A stretch of 64,000 nucleotides of DNA, taken from contig NC_021658.1 of assembly GCF_000418325.1 (NCBI RefSeq), positions 11,980,001 to 12,044,000 on the forward strand, written 5' to 3'. This document shows, piece after piece, positions 8,497-18,784 of this stretch (its first letter is position 1; each line of letters opens with the position of its first letter). Source of the stretch: Sorangium cellulosum So0157-2. Its GTDB lineage: Bacteria > Myxococcota_A > Polyangia > Polyangiales > Polyangiaceae. A model generated the notes under the pieces. That model made no database searches. It saw only the letters and a list, made by a program, of their open reading frames with translations, and had not been told where the DNA came from. Position numbers and translations under genes: made by a program.

Positions 8497-9141
8497 TCAG
8501 GCCGCGATCGGCGCGTCCGAGGTCGCCGCGCCGACGCCGCCGAGCAGCGCCTTGTACCAGGCGGCCGCCTCCGCCGCGCGGCCCGGCAGCGCGCGGCTGC
8601 CCCAGAGGACCGAGAGCGTGCGCGTCGTCCCCGCGTGGGTCTTGGTCCGCTGCGAGTCCTTCACGGCGTTCGCGCACGGGCCTTCCGCGTCGAAGACGCA
8701 GAGGAGCCCCGCGAGGTCGATCTCCTGCCCCGACGCGTTGAACACGTAGCGGGCGCCTGCGGGCGCGACGTCGATGCGGAGCGGCGGTCTCGCGCGGTCG
8801 AGATCGATCACGCTGATGGGCAGCCCGGTGTGCAGCGACACGGCGTTGCACGCGTCCACGGCCGCGTTGATGGTCGCGAGCGCGCCGCCCTCCGCGGCGC
8901 GGATGAGGTACTCGGAGGCCGGCTTGCCCCGGCCGGTCGGCTTGTAGCCGCCGTGCCGGAGCAGGTCGCGGACCGCCGACCGCACGGCGTCGTCCGAGCG
9001 GAACGGGGCCGAGGCCTTGTCGGACAGGAGGGCGCGGAGGGCGTCGCTCTCCGGCAGCTCGCCGAGCGGCGCGGGGAAGGTCGTGACGAAGGCGGCGGCT
9101 TCGAGCAGCGGATGTGCCGAGATCGTGAGCACGCGGCGCAC
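8497..9141 (-). CDS. B3/B4 domain-containing protein
   Basis: 214 residues resembling the stand-alone B3/B4 domain otherwise found in the phenylalanyl-tRNA synthetase beta chain: LLRHGGYKPTGRGKPASEYLIRAA, then INAAVDACNAVSLHTGLPISVIDLD and an acidic closing part (VFDAEGPCANAVKDSQRT). Free-standing members are poorly characterised; a role in hydrolysing mischarged tRNA or binding an RNA is suggested by the fold only. No tRNA synthetase body is present. Start is the ATG at 9141. It is followed on the same strand by no close gene; its 3' end faces the palindromic element. Confidence 0.6.
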   Translation of the reverse strand: MRRVLTISAHPLLEAAAFVTTFPAPLGELPESDALRALLSDKASAPFRSDDAVRSAVRDLLRHGGYKPTGRGKPASEYLIRAAEGGALATINAAVDACNAVSLHTGLPISVIDLDRARPPLRIDVAPAGARYVFNASGQEIDLAGLLCVFDAEGPCANAVKDSQRTKTHAGTTRTLSVLWGSRALPGRAAEAAAWYKALLGGVGAATSDAPIAA

Positions 9142-9157
9142 TCTACACCAGCCGCGC

Positions 9158-10480
9158 TCAGTGGACCTCGTAGAACTCGACGCGGCGTAGATCCGCGCAT
9201 TCCTGGCTGCCGTCCGGGTCTCCCAGGATGTGGATGTGGCCCGACTCGGGGACGGGGATCGCGACGGCGGCCGCCGGCTCCTCGATCGCGACGTCCTTCC
9301 CCTCGTCGAGGGAGACGCGGAGCGACAGCCCCGACGGCGAGCTCGAGACCTCGACGCGGAAGGGCTGCTCGCGCTCCCACGAGAGGCTCTCCGTCTCCAG
9401 GCTCGCGGAGCCGTCGGCGCCCGTCACGGTCATCACCACGGCGCCGTCCGAGGCGCGGAGGAACACCCGTGTTCCGGAGTCGATGTAGAGGAGGTCGTGA
9501 TCGGCGAGCTGCTCGCCAGAGGCGTAGTTGGGCGCGATCTCGAGGATCGCCTTGAACCACCCCTTCCAGATCAACCATTCAGCGTTGTTCGCGACCAGCA
9601 CGTCGGCCTCGCGCCGCCGCGCGCTGCCCGAGGTGGGGATGGCCGACGAGGGGTATCGGGCCGACTCGAGGTTCAAGAACGCGAAGCTCGCCGCGCTTCG
9701 CCGGGCGTCGTCGCCCGCCGCGGGATAGACCCAGATCTGCCCGGCGCGGGCGGTCTCGACGCCGGTGAAGTCGACGCGGCGCCACGCGCGCGCCGGCGCG
9801 GGCACCCGCGCGCGATCATCGTTCTGGGCGGCGTCGTCGAACGCGAAGGCCCGTATCCACGCGAAGCCGCCCTCGTCTCCTTCCACGTCGCCCACCCAGC
9901 CCGAGACGGTCGAGGTCGACCCGTCGCTGCGGTCGACCGGCACGTAGGTCGCTGCGGCCTGTGCGGTGTCTTCATCGGAGACGCGCCCGGCGGACATCTC
10001 GCCGTCGGGCCCGCGCGCCTCCGCGAGGCTGGCCTCGTGGAACGTGCGCCAGGGGCGCTGCAACGGAGTCGAGAGCGGAATCCGGTTCTCGCGCGCGCTC
10101 TCGAGGCTGAGCCCAAAGAGGCCGTCGTCCCGGATCCGGCGCGCGCGGGCCGCGTGCGCGGGGACTCCGCTCACGAGGGCGCGCTCGCCGATCTGCACGG
10201 TCTTGTCCGGAGTGGGGCTCTCCAGCGTCAGCCACCCCGGAAGCTCGTAGATCCCCGGCTGCGCCGGGGTGCTCGCGGACCATCCGTAGAGCATCCCGTT
10301 CGGCAGACCGTCCACGCTCCCCTCGCCGCCGCCCCCGCCATCGCCGGGCGAAGCGGGGGCGGCGCCCGCCCCGCTCCCTCCCGTGCCCTGCACGTCGAGC
10401 GTGCATGCGGCCCCCGCGCTCGCGACGAGGACCGCCAACGGAAGGACCGTTGATGCGCGGCGGAGCGCGGCGGCTCTCAT
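9158..10480 (-). CDS. Large lipoprotein with a LamG-like C-terminal half
   Basis: 440 residues from the ATG at 10480, which places a good signal peptide (RRASTVLPLAVLVASAGAAC, lipobox ending in Cys) at the N-terminus; the longer reading adds 22 residues before it. A Gly/Ala/Ser-rich linker follows. The rest is strand-rich: WLTLESPTPDKTVQIGE, two blocks built around IWVYPAAGDDARRSA and WKGWFKAILEIAPNYAS, then a concanavalin-like C-terminus with FRVEVSSSPSGLSLRVSLDEG. It is probably a surface-exposed lipoprotein that may bind carbohydrate. I do not recognise a specific family. It is read divergently from the polysaccharide polymerase gene. Confidence 0.6.
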   Translation of the reverse strand: MRAAALRRASTVLPLAVLVASAGAACTLDVQGTGGSGAGAAPASPGDGGGGGEGSVDGLPNGMLYGWSASTPAQPGIYELPGWLTLESPTPDKTVQIGERALVSGVPAHAARARRIRDDGLFGLSLESARENRIPLSTPLQRPWRTFHEASLAEARGPDGEMSAGRVSDEDTAQAAATYVPVDRSDGSTSTVSGWVGDVEGDEGGFAWIRAFAFDDAAQNDDRARVPAPARAWRRVDFTGVETARAGQIWVYPAAGDDARRSAASFAFLNLESARYPSSAIPTSGSARRREADVLVANNAEWLIWKGWFKAILEIAPNYASGEQLADHDLLYIDSGTRVFLRASDGAVVMTVTGADGSASLETESLSWEREQPFRVEVSSSPSGLSLRVSLDEGKDVAIEEPAAAVAIPVPESGHIHILGDPDGSQECADLRRVEFYEVH

Positions 10481-10637
10481 GGCGGGAGGATTGTCCTCCC
10501 ACTCTCTCGCTGTCAATCCTGGCGCCGCGCCGATCGCGCCTGTCATGCCGTGGTCGATCTCGTCCCTTCGCGACCGAGATCGACTACCCTGGCGGGCCGT
10601 GGATCCGGACTACCCCCGCTTGAAGCCGAGGTCGCCC

Positions 10638-13277
10638 ATGGAACGCCGGCGCTCGACGAGCGCCGCAGCGTGGGGAGGACCAGGAGGCGCCGCGCCGCCG
10701 CTCGCCGAGCGCGTGATCCCGTGGCTCCTCGCGGCCGCTATCGCCGGATCCGTGCTCGCCATCGGCGCCGTCCATACGCCCACGCTGGCGCTGGTGTCTT
10801 CGATCACGACGATCGCTGCCGCGCTCTCGCTCCGCGCCGGCGCGCTCGCCGAGGGACGATCGTTGGTGAGGGCGCTGCCGGTCCTCACGCTGCTCGGCTT
10901 GACCGCTTATACGCTGCTGCAGGCCGTGCCCCTGCCGCTCGCGTGGCTCGAGCGCCTCTCGCCCGCGAGCGCCGACATCTGGTCGCGCGCCCTGATGCCG
11001 CTCGGCGAGGCGGCGCCGCGGTACGCCAGCATCTCGCTCGATCCGGGGGCGACGCTGGTCGAGGCCGTGAAATGGCTCACGTACGCCGGCGTCTTCATCG
11101 CCGCGGCGTTCGTCGGCGCGCGGCACGGCGCGAGGCTTGGAATCACCTTCGTCTTCTGCAGCGCGTTCCTCGCCGCGCTCACGACGATCGCCCACGGGCT
11201 GCTCGGCGCGACGCAGGTCTTCGGCCTGTATCAACCGCGGTTCTCGGTCGCGGCGTGGCACATCGGTCCGCTGCTCAACCCGAACAACCTCGCCGGGTAC
11301 CTGAACCTCGGAATCCTCTCCGGGGTCGGGCTGCTGCTCACGAGCCGGCCGCTCCTGCCGGCCTGGGCTGCCGGGGTCGGGATCACCACGATCGTCGGGG
11401 TCGGCATCATCGCGTCCTCGCGCGGAGGGCTGCTCGTGCTGCCGCTCGGCCTCGCCCTCTTCGCGCTGCTCTCGCGGCAGCGGCGCGGCAGGCGGCGCTC
11501 GGGCGGCCGCATCCAGCGCCCGGCGGCCTGGCTGCTGAGCTTCGCCATCGCCGGCGGCGCCCTCTTGGCCGCGCTCGCCACCACGAACCGCACGTTCTCG
11601 GAGATCGCGGACGACAACCTCAACAAGCTGTCGCTGTTCTACGCGACGCTCCCGCTGATCGCGGACCACTGGCTCTTCGGCATCGGGCGCGGCGCCTTCG
11701 AGACGGTGTTCCCCGCTTACCGGCAGGAGCCGGGGAACATCGTGTTCACCCACGCGGAGAACTTCGCGATCCAGTGGGCGGCGGAGTGGGGCGTCCCGGC
11801 GGCGGCGGCCGCGCTCGTCGCGCTCGGCGTCGCGTTTCGCCCGGGCAAGATCGCGCTCCGCGGGAGCACGGCGGCGCTGGGCGCGTGGGTCGGCTGCGTG
11901 GTGCTCCTCCTCCAGAACCTGCTGGACCTCGGGCTCGAGGTGCCAGGCGTCACCATCGCGCTCGCGGCGACCCTGGGCTCGCTCTGGGGCGAGGCCCACC
12001 GCGAGCGCCCGCGGCGCGGCGCTCCGGCGGACGAGGCCGACGCCGGGCGGTGGCGGCCGTGGCAGGAGGCGGCGTGCGCCGCGGCCGCCGGGCTCGCGCT
12101 GGTCGCGCTGATGCTGCGCTTCGGCTGGCGCGACGTCGACCACGACCGCCGGGCGCTCCGCGCCGTGAGCGACGCCGGGGCGGCGAGCGGCGCCGGCTGG
12201 CCGCGCTTCCGGGAGGAGCTCCGCGCGGCGATGCTCCGCCACCCCGCGGAGCCGTACTTCCCGCTGCTCGGCGCGGTGACCGTGCTGCAGGGCCGGATCG
12301 AGAGCCCGATCCCGTGGCTCCAGCGCACGCTCGAGCGCGCGCGCCGTCACGGCCGCGCCCACCTCCTGCTCGCGGAGGTGCTCGCGTCGCGCGGCGCCAA
12401 GGAGCAGGCGCTCCTGAGCCTCCGCCTCGCGGTGGAGGACGACGCCAGCGTCACCGGCGCCGCCGCGGTCCTCGCCCGCCAATGGACCGAGCGCTGGGAC
12501 GAGCTGCTGCGGGCGGTGCCGGAGGGCGAGGCCGGGGTCGAGATGCTCGAGCGCATGGCGATCGTGGGGGACCGCCGGGAGGCGCTGGACGTGCGCCTGC
12601 GCTGCGCGGAGGAGGCGGTCGCGCGCGACCCTGCGCGCCTCGGCGCGCGCTGGGCCGCGGGCACCGCGCTGCTCACGATGCTGGAGGACCCGAGCTCCGC
12701 CCGCTGCGGCGGCGACGAGGCGCAGCGGGGCGCCTGCGAGCGGCAGGTCGAGGCGCACGCGGCGGCGATCCAGGGGACGAAGAGCGACTCGTTCCTCGCG
12801 GTCCAGCTGCGGGCGCGGCTCCTCCTCGCGCGCAAGAAGAGCGCGGAGGCGGAGCAGCTGCTCGCGGAGAGCTGCGAGCGGCTCGACAACCGGCTCGGCT
12901 GCCTCCGCCTGCGGGTCGTCGCCGCGTCGCAGCTGGGCACCTCCGAGCGGCTCCTCCCGGCGCTCCGCGACCTGATGCCGGCGGCGTGCAGCTCCCACGC
13001 GGAGTGCGCGTCGGCGGCGACCTGGGTCGGCGACCTGCTCGCCGGGCGCAAGGACTACTCGTCCGCCGTGACCTACTACGCGCGGGCGGCGCAGGACGAG
13101 CCGACGGAGGAGCGCCTCCGCAAGCTCGCCGACACCGCGAGCGCGGCCGGCGCGCACGTCGAGGCCGCGAGCGCGCTGGAGCGCCTGCTGCAGCGCCGCG
13201 GCGGCAACGACGCCGAGCTGCGCCGGAGGATCCTCGACGAGCGGGCCAAGGCCCTGGCGCCTACGCTCTCGCCATAG
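10638..13277 (+). CDS. O-antigen ligase/polymerase-like membrane protein with a long TPR-like C-terminus
   Basis: 879 residues from the ATG at 10638; sequence before it in the same frame lacks coding character. Residues ~25-480 hold about a dozen hydrophobic segments, and the stretch DHWLFGIGRGAFETVFPAYR followed by HAENFAIQWAAEWGVPA is the typical Wzy_C/WaaL region with its periplasmic loop. From about residue 520 to the end the protein is helical with alternating Ala/Leu/Arg and paired helices (AHLLLAEVLASRGAKEQALLSLRLA), as in tetratricopeptide repeats. The family polymerises or ligates lipid-linked oligosaccharide in the periplasm. The helical domain may organise the assembly complex. The flippase-like gene follows 59 bases later. 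Confidence 0.75.
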   Translation: MERRRSTSAAAWGGPGGAAPPLAERVIPWLLAAAIAGSVLAIGAVHTPTLALVSSITTIAAALSLRAGALAEGRSLVRALPVLTLLGLTAYTLLQAVPLPLAWLERLSPASADIWSRALMPLGEAAPRYASISLDPGATLVEAVKWLTYAGVFIAAAFVGARHGARLGITFVFCSAFLAALTTIAHGLLGATQVFGLYQPRFSVAAWHIGPLLNPNNLAGYLNLGILSGVGLLLTSRPLLPAWAAGVGITTIVGVGIIASSRGGLLVLPLGLALFALLSRQRRGRRRSGGRIQRPAAWLLSFAIAGGALLAALATTNRTFSEIADDNLNKLSLFYATLPLIADHWLFGIGRGAFETVFPAYRQEPGNIVFTHAENFAIQWAAEWGVPAAAAALVALGVAFRPGKIALRGSTAALGAWVGCVVLLLQNLLDLGLEVPGVTIALAATLGSLWGEAHRERPRRGAPADEADAGRWRPWQEAACAAAAGLALVALMLRFGWRDVDHDRRALRAVSDAGAASGAGWPRFREELRAAMLRHPAEPYFPLLGAVTVLQGRIESPIPWLQRTLERARRHGRAHLLLAEVLASRGAKEQALLSLRLAVEDDASVTGAAAVLARQWTERWDELLRAVPEGEAGVEMLERMAIVGDRREALDVRLRCAEEAVARDPARLGARWAAGTALLTMLEDPSSARCGGDEAQRGACERQVEAHAAAIQGTKSDSFLAVQLRARLLLARKKSAEAEQLLAESCERLDNRLGCLRLRVVAASQLGTSERLLPALRDLMPAACSSHAECASAATWVGDLLAGRKDYSSAVTYYARAAQDEPTEERLRKLADTASAAGAHVEAASALERLLQRRGGNDAELRRRILDERAKALAPTLSP

Positions 13278-13336
13278 GTAGACTGCGCGCCCCCCGTGGT
13301 CATGCGCGCCCCTGTCCGCCTCCAGCGAAGCGCCTC

Positions 13337-14599
13337 GTGAAGCTGTCGTCGTTGCTGCGCGCCCTGATGCACGGGGGCACGGGGGTCGCGTTCGCCGTCC
13401 TCCTGCCGCGGGCCCTCTCGCTCGCCGCGCAGTGGGTGCTCGCGCTCTCGTCCCAGCCCGCGGCCCTCGCCGCGCTCGCCAACTACATGTCGCGCGGGGT
13501 GGTCGCCGTCGCGCTGGTCCACGCCGGCCTCGCGCCGATCCTCGCGCGCCGGACGCGCGCGCTCTCGACGAAGGCGGGCCGCGCGCTCGCCGGCGGCGCG
13601 CTCGCGATGATCGCCGCGGTCGCCTTCAGCATCACGCTCGCGCACGAGCTCGCCCTCGGGCTGGGCGGCACGGCGGGGCTCATCACGGCCTTCTTCAGCG
13701 GGTGCTCGCTGCTCGCCGCGGCCTCGCCCAGCCTCTGGCCGCTCTTCCAGCGCGAGGGCCGGTACCTCCAGTCGCTCGCGGTGCTGCTCGCCTTCTCGCC
13801 TGGCGCGTCGATGCTGGCCGCGCTGGCCGGCCTCCCCGGCGGCGTGGCCATGGCCCTCGGGCTCGCCAGCGCCTCGCCCGCGCTGCTCCTGCTGCGCCCG
13901 ACCCGCCTCCGGCGCGCCGCCCGCTACGCGGTGCTCATCGTCCGGCGGGCGTTCCCGTACTCCATCGCGACGTTCTCGACGGTGGTCGTCTATCCCATCT
14001 CGCTCAGCGTGAACCTGAAGACCATCGGCGAGCATCGCGTCGGGCAGCAGGTGCTCTACTGGTCGTTCGCCGTGGCCTTCTCGAGCGCCTCGCAGGCGTT
14101 CGCCGCGCGCGGCGTCTCGGGCGCGAGCGGCTCGGGCGACGAGGCGACCTGGCAGCCGCGCGCCCTGCGCGCCTGGCTGCCGGCGGGGCTCGCGCTCTGG
14201 GCGATCGGCGCCGTCATCTACGCGCTCTTTGCGATCCCGATCCCCTGGATTCCCCATACGGGGGCCGCGCGTGACGCCATGACGGCGACGATGCTGGTCT
14301 CCGTGGCGGGTCCGCTCATCACCGACACCTTGTGCGTCTACTTCTCCGGCCCGCGTTCGCGCCGCGCGCTGCCCATCGGCAGCGTGCTGAGCAGCGCCTG
14401 TGTGGCCGGGGGTCTCCTCCTGGCGCCGGAGCTCCTGGTCCGCCATTTCGGCGTGTTCGGCCCGTCGGCGCTGGTCGGCGTGGCCCGCCTCGCCTTCGTG
14501 ATCGACGTGCCCATGCGCCGCTACGCGCTCGGAGCGATGTTCTTGCTCATCGCCGCGTACGCCGCCGCGCTGGCGCTCGGGCAGAGCGTTAGCTTCTAA
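13337..14599 (+). CDS. Polytopic membrane protein, probable polysaccharide flippase
   Basis: 420 residues from a GTG at 13337. The product is almost entirely hydrophobic with about 12 predicted membrane spans (LPRALSLAAQWVLALS, ALVHAGLAPILARR, LLAAASPSLWPLF, IVRRAFPYSIATFSTVVVY). The middle stretch YPISLSVNLKTIGEHRVGQQ resembles positions in MOP-superfamily flippases, but sequence alone does not prove Wzx identity. The location between a polymerase and other exopolysaccharide genes supports a role in moving lipid-linked repeat units across the inner membrane. The 3' end faces the second copy of the palindromic element. Confidence 0.5.
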   Translation: MKLSSLLRALMHGGTGVAFAVLLPRALSLAAQWVLALSSQPAALAALANYMSRGVVAVALVHAGLAPILARRTRALSTKAGRALAGGALAMIAAVAFSITLAHELALGLGGTAGLITAFFSGCSLLAAASPSLWPLFQREGRYLQSLAVLLAFSPGASMLAALAGLPGGVAMALGLASASPALLLLRPTRLRRAARYAVLIVRRAFPYSIATFSTVVVYPISLSVNLKTIGEHRVGQQVLYWSFAVAFSSASQAFAARGVSGASGSGDEATWQPRALRAWLPAGLALWAIGAVIYALFAIPIPWIPHTGAARDAMTATMLVSVAGPLITDTLCVYFSGPRSRRALPIGSVLSSACVAGGLLLAPELLVRHFGVFGPSALVGVARLAFVIDVPMRRYALGAMFLLIAAYAAALALGQSVSF

Positions 14600-14602
14600 G
14601 TA

Positions 14603-14793
14603 CCGCGGGTCAGCAATCCCGCCAGGGATCTGCCCCGAGAGAGAAGAGAGATTCAACGCAAAGGCGCAAAGGGCGCAAAGACGCAAAAAAGCATTAATAT
14701 TTATTTTTTGCGCCTTTGCGCCCTTTGCGACTTGCGTTGAATTCTCTCTCTCGAGCTCCGTTGGCTGGACTCGTGGTGGGTGGAACTAGTCTC
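14603..14793. repeat. Dispersed palindromic element, copy B
   Basis: About 190 bp, starting four bases after the stop of the flippase-like gene. The long imperfect hairpin has arms of about 45 bases (gagagattcaacgcaaagg... against ...gcgttgaattctctc) and an AT-rich centre (gcattaatatttatttttt). Outer sequences match copy A: ccgcggRtcag, cccgccagggNtctgcc on the left, gctggact and ggaact on the right. Like copy A it separates two convergent genes. Confidence 0.8.
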
Positions 14794-14840
14794 GACTTGG
14801 GTACAGCGGTCCGGCGTCGGCAGCTGTACCCGCGTCGGCG

Positions 14841-17800
14841 CTAGGACCGCGCGGCGCTCCCGCGGCGGCGCGCCGGAACGGCCGCGGTGGCTCGGGCCCG
14901 GCCGAGGGCGAGGAGCGCGAGCGCGACGCCGCCGAGGCCGGCCGCCCACGAGGCGCCGGGCTGCCCGGGCGCCTCGGAGCAGGCGCAGCCCCGGCCGTAG
15001 AGGAGCGTGTCCACCGGCAGCGCGCCGTCGGCGCCGCCCGCGCTGGCCCCACCGGCCCCCGCCCCGCCGGCGCCGCCAGCGCCCGCGCCGCCAGCCCCGC
15101 CGGCCCCGCCGCCGCCACCGCCGGCCCCGCCGGCGCCGCCGGCGCCGCCGCGCCCGCGGAGCCGCCGGGCCCGGGGGCCGCCGCGGGCGGGGGCGCCGTC
15201 TTCGCGACGTGCTCGGCGCGCCGCTTCTCCAGCAGCGACTCCCACTCTCGCCGCGGCATCGTCCGGACCGCGTACGTGCCGTCCGGGCGCTTCTGCGTCA
15301 GATCCGCGGCGCCGGCGGCCCCCGCCCCGCCGGCGCCGTCCCCACCGGCGCCCCCTTCGCCCTGCGGCATGCGCACGATCACCCCGTCCGACCCGCGATC
15401 CGGCGAGAGCCCGGCGGCGGAGACCGCGCGGACGCCGACGTAGTACTTCGCGCCGTCGAGGAGCGGCAATCGGTCGATGGACGCCTCGGAGACGTCGCCG
15501 ACGTCGCGCCACGGCGGCGAGCTCACGTAGTTCCCCTGGCCGCCCACGACCGCCACCTGATACGACGTCGCCGCCGGGACCTTCGACCACTTCACGTGGA
15601 GGGTGTCCCGGGTCTCGATCTCGTCGACATCCTCGCTGGGGCTCGCGATCGGGTCGATCTCCCAGACGAACTCGGGCGCGGGCAGGATCTCGTGCCGCAG
15701 GTCGTAGAGGTAGCCGTCCGCGACGCTCACGACGATGTCGTCGTGGCCGTCGCCGTCGGTGTCCGCGAGGATCGGCGAGCCGACCGGCTCGCCGAAGGCG
15801 TACGACCACAGGAGGCGCTCCGAGCACGCGTCGACCGCGTAGAGGAAGCCGTTCGTGGAGCCGATCACGACGGCGGGGCCCGCGGACGGGAGCCCGGTGA
15901 GGTTCTGCGAGATCGCGGCGTCGCTGAGCTGGCCCATGACCGCGCCCGCCTGCTCCGCGGCCTGCTCGTCGGGGAACACGGCGTCGCCGGCGAGCACGAT
16001 GGAGCTCGACTGGCCGGCGCCGGGGCCGTCGAGCTTGGTGAACGTGAGGCGCGCCGGCTGCAGGTACGAGCCCTCGACGAGGAGCGACCTCCCCTCGCAC
16101 CGCGCGATCGCGCCGTGCGGGTACGGCCGGCTGTTCGCGGGCCCCTTCCAGAGCGCGGAGCTCAGATCGTGCGGCAGCGTTCGCTCGGGGTGGTACCCCC
16201 CTTGCAGCGTCATCTCGAGCTGCTCGTCGCCCGACACGTCCGCGAGGATCGGCATGAAGTAGGGGAACCGCTCCGTGCTCTCGCGGAGGGCGCGGCCGTC
16301 CCGGCCCGACAGCACCCGGGCGGAGTTGATCGCCACGACCACGTCCTCCCCCCCATCGCCGTTCCAGTCGGCGATCGCGACGGCCTGCGTCCCGGCCGAG
16401 GCGCTGAAGTCGTCCTTCCATCGCACCCCGCCGCTCCGATCGAGCGCGAGGATCTCGGTGCGGTAGGCGGCGTCGACCGTGAGCGCCACGAGCTCGGGCG
16501 CCCCGTCGCCGTCGAGGTCGCCGTGCAGCACGTCCCACGCGGGCGGCTTCTGCACCGCGGTCTCGCTCGTCTGCCTGCCGTTCGCGTCGAGCGCCACGAC
16601 GGCGTACCTCGGCGGATCGACGAGCGGGTGGCGCCGCCGGAAGCACGCGAGCGTCGCCGGCGAGCTGTCATCGGCGGGCCAGATCGAGGCGCCGAACGCG
16701 TCGACGACGCGCCAAGCCGGCTTGGCCGGCGCGACGTTGCTCGCGTCCTCGGACGCGATCCGGACGAGATCACCCCGGCTGTCGACGACGACCACGCTGT
16801 CGGCCGTGTCCCCCGGCGACAGCTTCGCCGCGATCGGCGCGCGGCCGAAGTTCACGTACGCGCCGGGGCCGGCGAGGTAGCCGCCGACGCGCAGCCCCGG
16901 CACGACCTCGCGCCCCTCGTGCACGAGGTTCGTCGGCGCGAGCGAGGCGTCGAGCAGCGTGAGGAAGCCGTCCTCGCGGGAGACCATGAGCCGCGGCGAC
17001 CCCGGAGACGTCGCCGCCGGCGCGTCGAGCGCCCCGACGCCGACGCCGAGGTCGACCCGGTAGGCCGCGGCCTGCGAGGCCCCGTCCGCGCGCGTCGCGT
17101 ACGCGGTGACCACCACCGGCGCCGAGGTCGACTCGAGCACGAGCTCGCCGCGCCCGTCGCCGTCGAGATCCGGCATGATCAGCGACTGGCTGAGCCCCGT
17201 GTGCTGCGCGCGCCCCCAGTCGTACCGCGTGCGGACCAGCTCCCCGTCGAGCGACCAGAGCCGCTCGACCCGCTGCCCTGCCGCGCGGCTGAACCGGAAC
17301 GCCGACACGCGCTCCTCGCGCGAGGTGAGGATCCACTGCTCGGCGCCGGCCTCTCCCGGGACCGCTCCCTGCACGATCTCGTCGGGGATGACGGCGAGCT
17401 CGACGCCGGTGGCCGCGTCGAGCACGAAGGACGTCCACGTCTCGCCCGTCTTGCCGCTCGCCAGCACCTCGATCGCGCCGTCGCCGTCGAGATCCCAGGC
17501 GAGGCGCGTCGGCGCCCGGGCGTCGCCGCCGTCGTTGGGGCCGAGCGTCTTCCGCCAGGCGACGGCCAGCGACGGGCTCTCGCCCGGCCTGTACGCGAGC
17601 AGGGAGACCTCGCGCGCCCCCTGCACGCCGAACACCCGATTTTGGAAGCACAGCGCTTGCTGGCGGCTCGGGTGGTCGCCCAGCCGCACGGCCTCGCACA
17701 TCGCGCCCCCGAGGTGCATTCCGACGAGCCCGGACTCCGCGAAGACGTCCCCAGACCCGGAGACGAAGAACAGCCGGTCGTGAGAGGACACGAGGAGATC

Positions 17801-18481
17801 GGCTGTTCCGTTCCCGTCCCAGTCGCCCACCGTATCGATGGCGGCGTTGCAGCGCGAGCGTCGCGGCGGCGGGGGCAGCGTCTCCACGGCGCTGAACCCG
17901 CGCGCGAAGCTGTAGATGACGCCCGGGCTCTCGGTCTTCACCGCGCAGCAGCCGCACTCGTCGAGGAACAGATCGAGGTGGCCGTCATCGTTGAAGTCCG
18001 CGAGGCGCGCCGCGCCGAGCACGCCGAGCTCCGTGGCGTGCTCCATCCAGAGGATGACCCCGCTCGCTCCATCGAGCACGGCCGCCCCGGCGCCGGTCAC
18101 GGCGACCACCTCGAGCAGCCCGTCCCCGTCGAGATCCTCGACCGCCTGCAGCCCCCGGAAGTCCATCGAAGGGGTCCTCCAGCGGGTGAAGCCCTGCGGA
18201 TCGGAGAGCGTCACGCGCCCTCCGGAAGCGATGAGCAGGTCGATCTCGCCATCCTGGTTCACGTCGCCTGCGAACATGCTCCTCGACGTGAGCGTGCCGC
18301 CCAGGTACGATCGCCAGTAAGGAGCCGGCTTGGCGATATTGCTCGTGGACGACGTGGCGCCCGTGCGCTGCGGGTCGTGACGGGCAGAAGGCCAGTCTGC
18401 AAACGCGTCGCTTCCGGCGAAGAGGAGCGCGGAGCACGCCGCCATCGCGCCTGCACGCGTTACCATCGATGACCGTGTCAT
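14841..18481 (-). CDS. Giant FG-GAP/VCBS-type surface protein with FnIII domain and MYXO-CTERM-like tail, frame-broken
   Basis: Start is the ATG at 18481 with GAGGA about ten bases upstream; a signal peptide ends near DAFAD. Most of the protein is Asp-rich FG-GAP/VCBS repeats (VNQDGEIDLLI, LDGDGLLEVV, FNDDGHLDLFL, LDGDGAPELVAL, WNGDGGEDVVVAI, TDGDGHDDIVV), a Ca-binding beta-propeller pattern. An FnIII-like domain follows near the end (LHVKWSKVPAATSYQVAVV to YYVGVRAVSAAGLSPD). Shortly after, the frame becomes Pro/Ala low-complexity and runs to 14786, but the -1 frame reads a Gly/Ala linker, a Cys pair (GRGCAC), a hydrophobic helix (AAGLGGVALALLALG) and Arg (ARRR), ending at 14841, which is a MYXO-CTERM-like sorting tail. 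The break lies near two G5 runs (15173-15177, 15189-15193). The protein is probably surface-anchored. Confidence 0.75.
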
Positions 18482-18784
18482 TCTGCTTGTCCTCAGCGAG
18501 CGAGCGTAGCGCTGCGCACGCGGCCGAAGTGTAATCCATCCCGGAGGAGCGGCAGCAGCGAGCAAAAGTCCTCCCAGCGCGCGCTCCTCCGCGCCGCCGC
18601 CCGGGCGTTCGGGCGCGTTCGGGCGCGTTCGGGCGCGTTCGGGCCATGGACAACCCGACGCGCGCACGTTATACTACATCCCCGCCCAATTCGGAACGCC
18701 GGCTTGAATTTTGGGGACTTGGGGGGCACCTTAGCCCTCCGCGCGGACCCCTACCCTGGGAAACGCGCTTAAAGCGTACGACTT
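18482..18784. other. Divergent promoter region with a 10-bp tandem repeat
   Basis: Noncoding interval between the surface-protein gene and the Wzz/kinase gene. At 18601-18645 the 10-mer gttcgggcgc is repeated about four times. The stretch 18661-18710 (ttatactaca, ttgaattttgggg) is markedly AT-richer than the surroundings and is the likely promoter zone for 18785, but I cannot fix boxes with confidence. Confidence 0.55.

Noticed and set aside
10550..14599. A 1349-codon frame spanning the polymerase and flippase genes
   Set aside because: Its first 900 codons are Arg-rich sequence in the wrong frame of the polymerase gene; only the part from 13337 has coding character.
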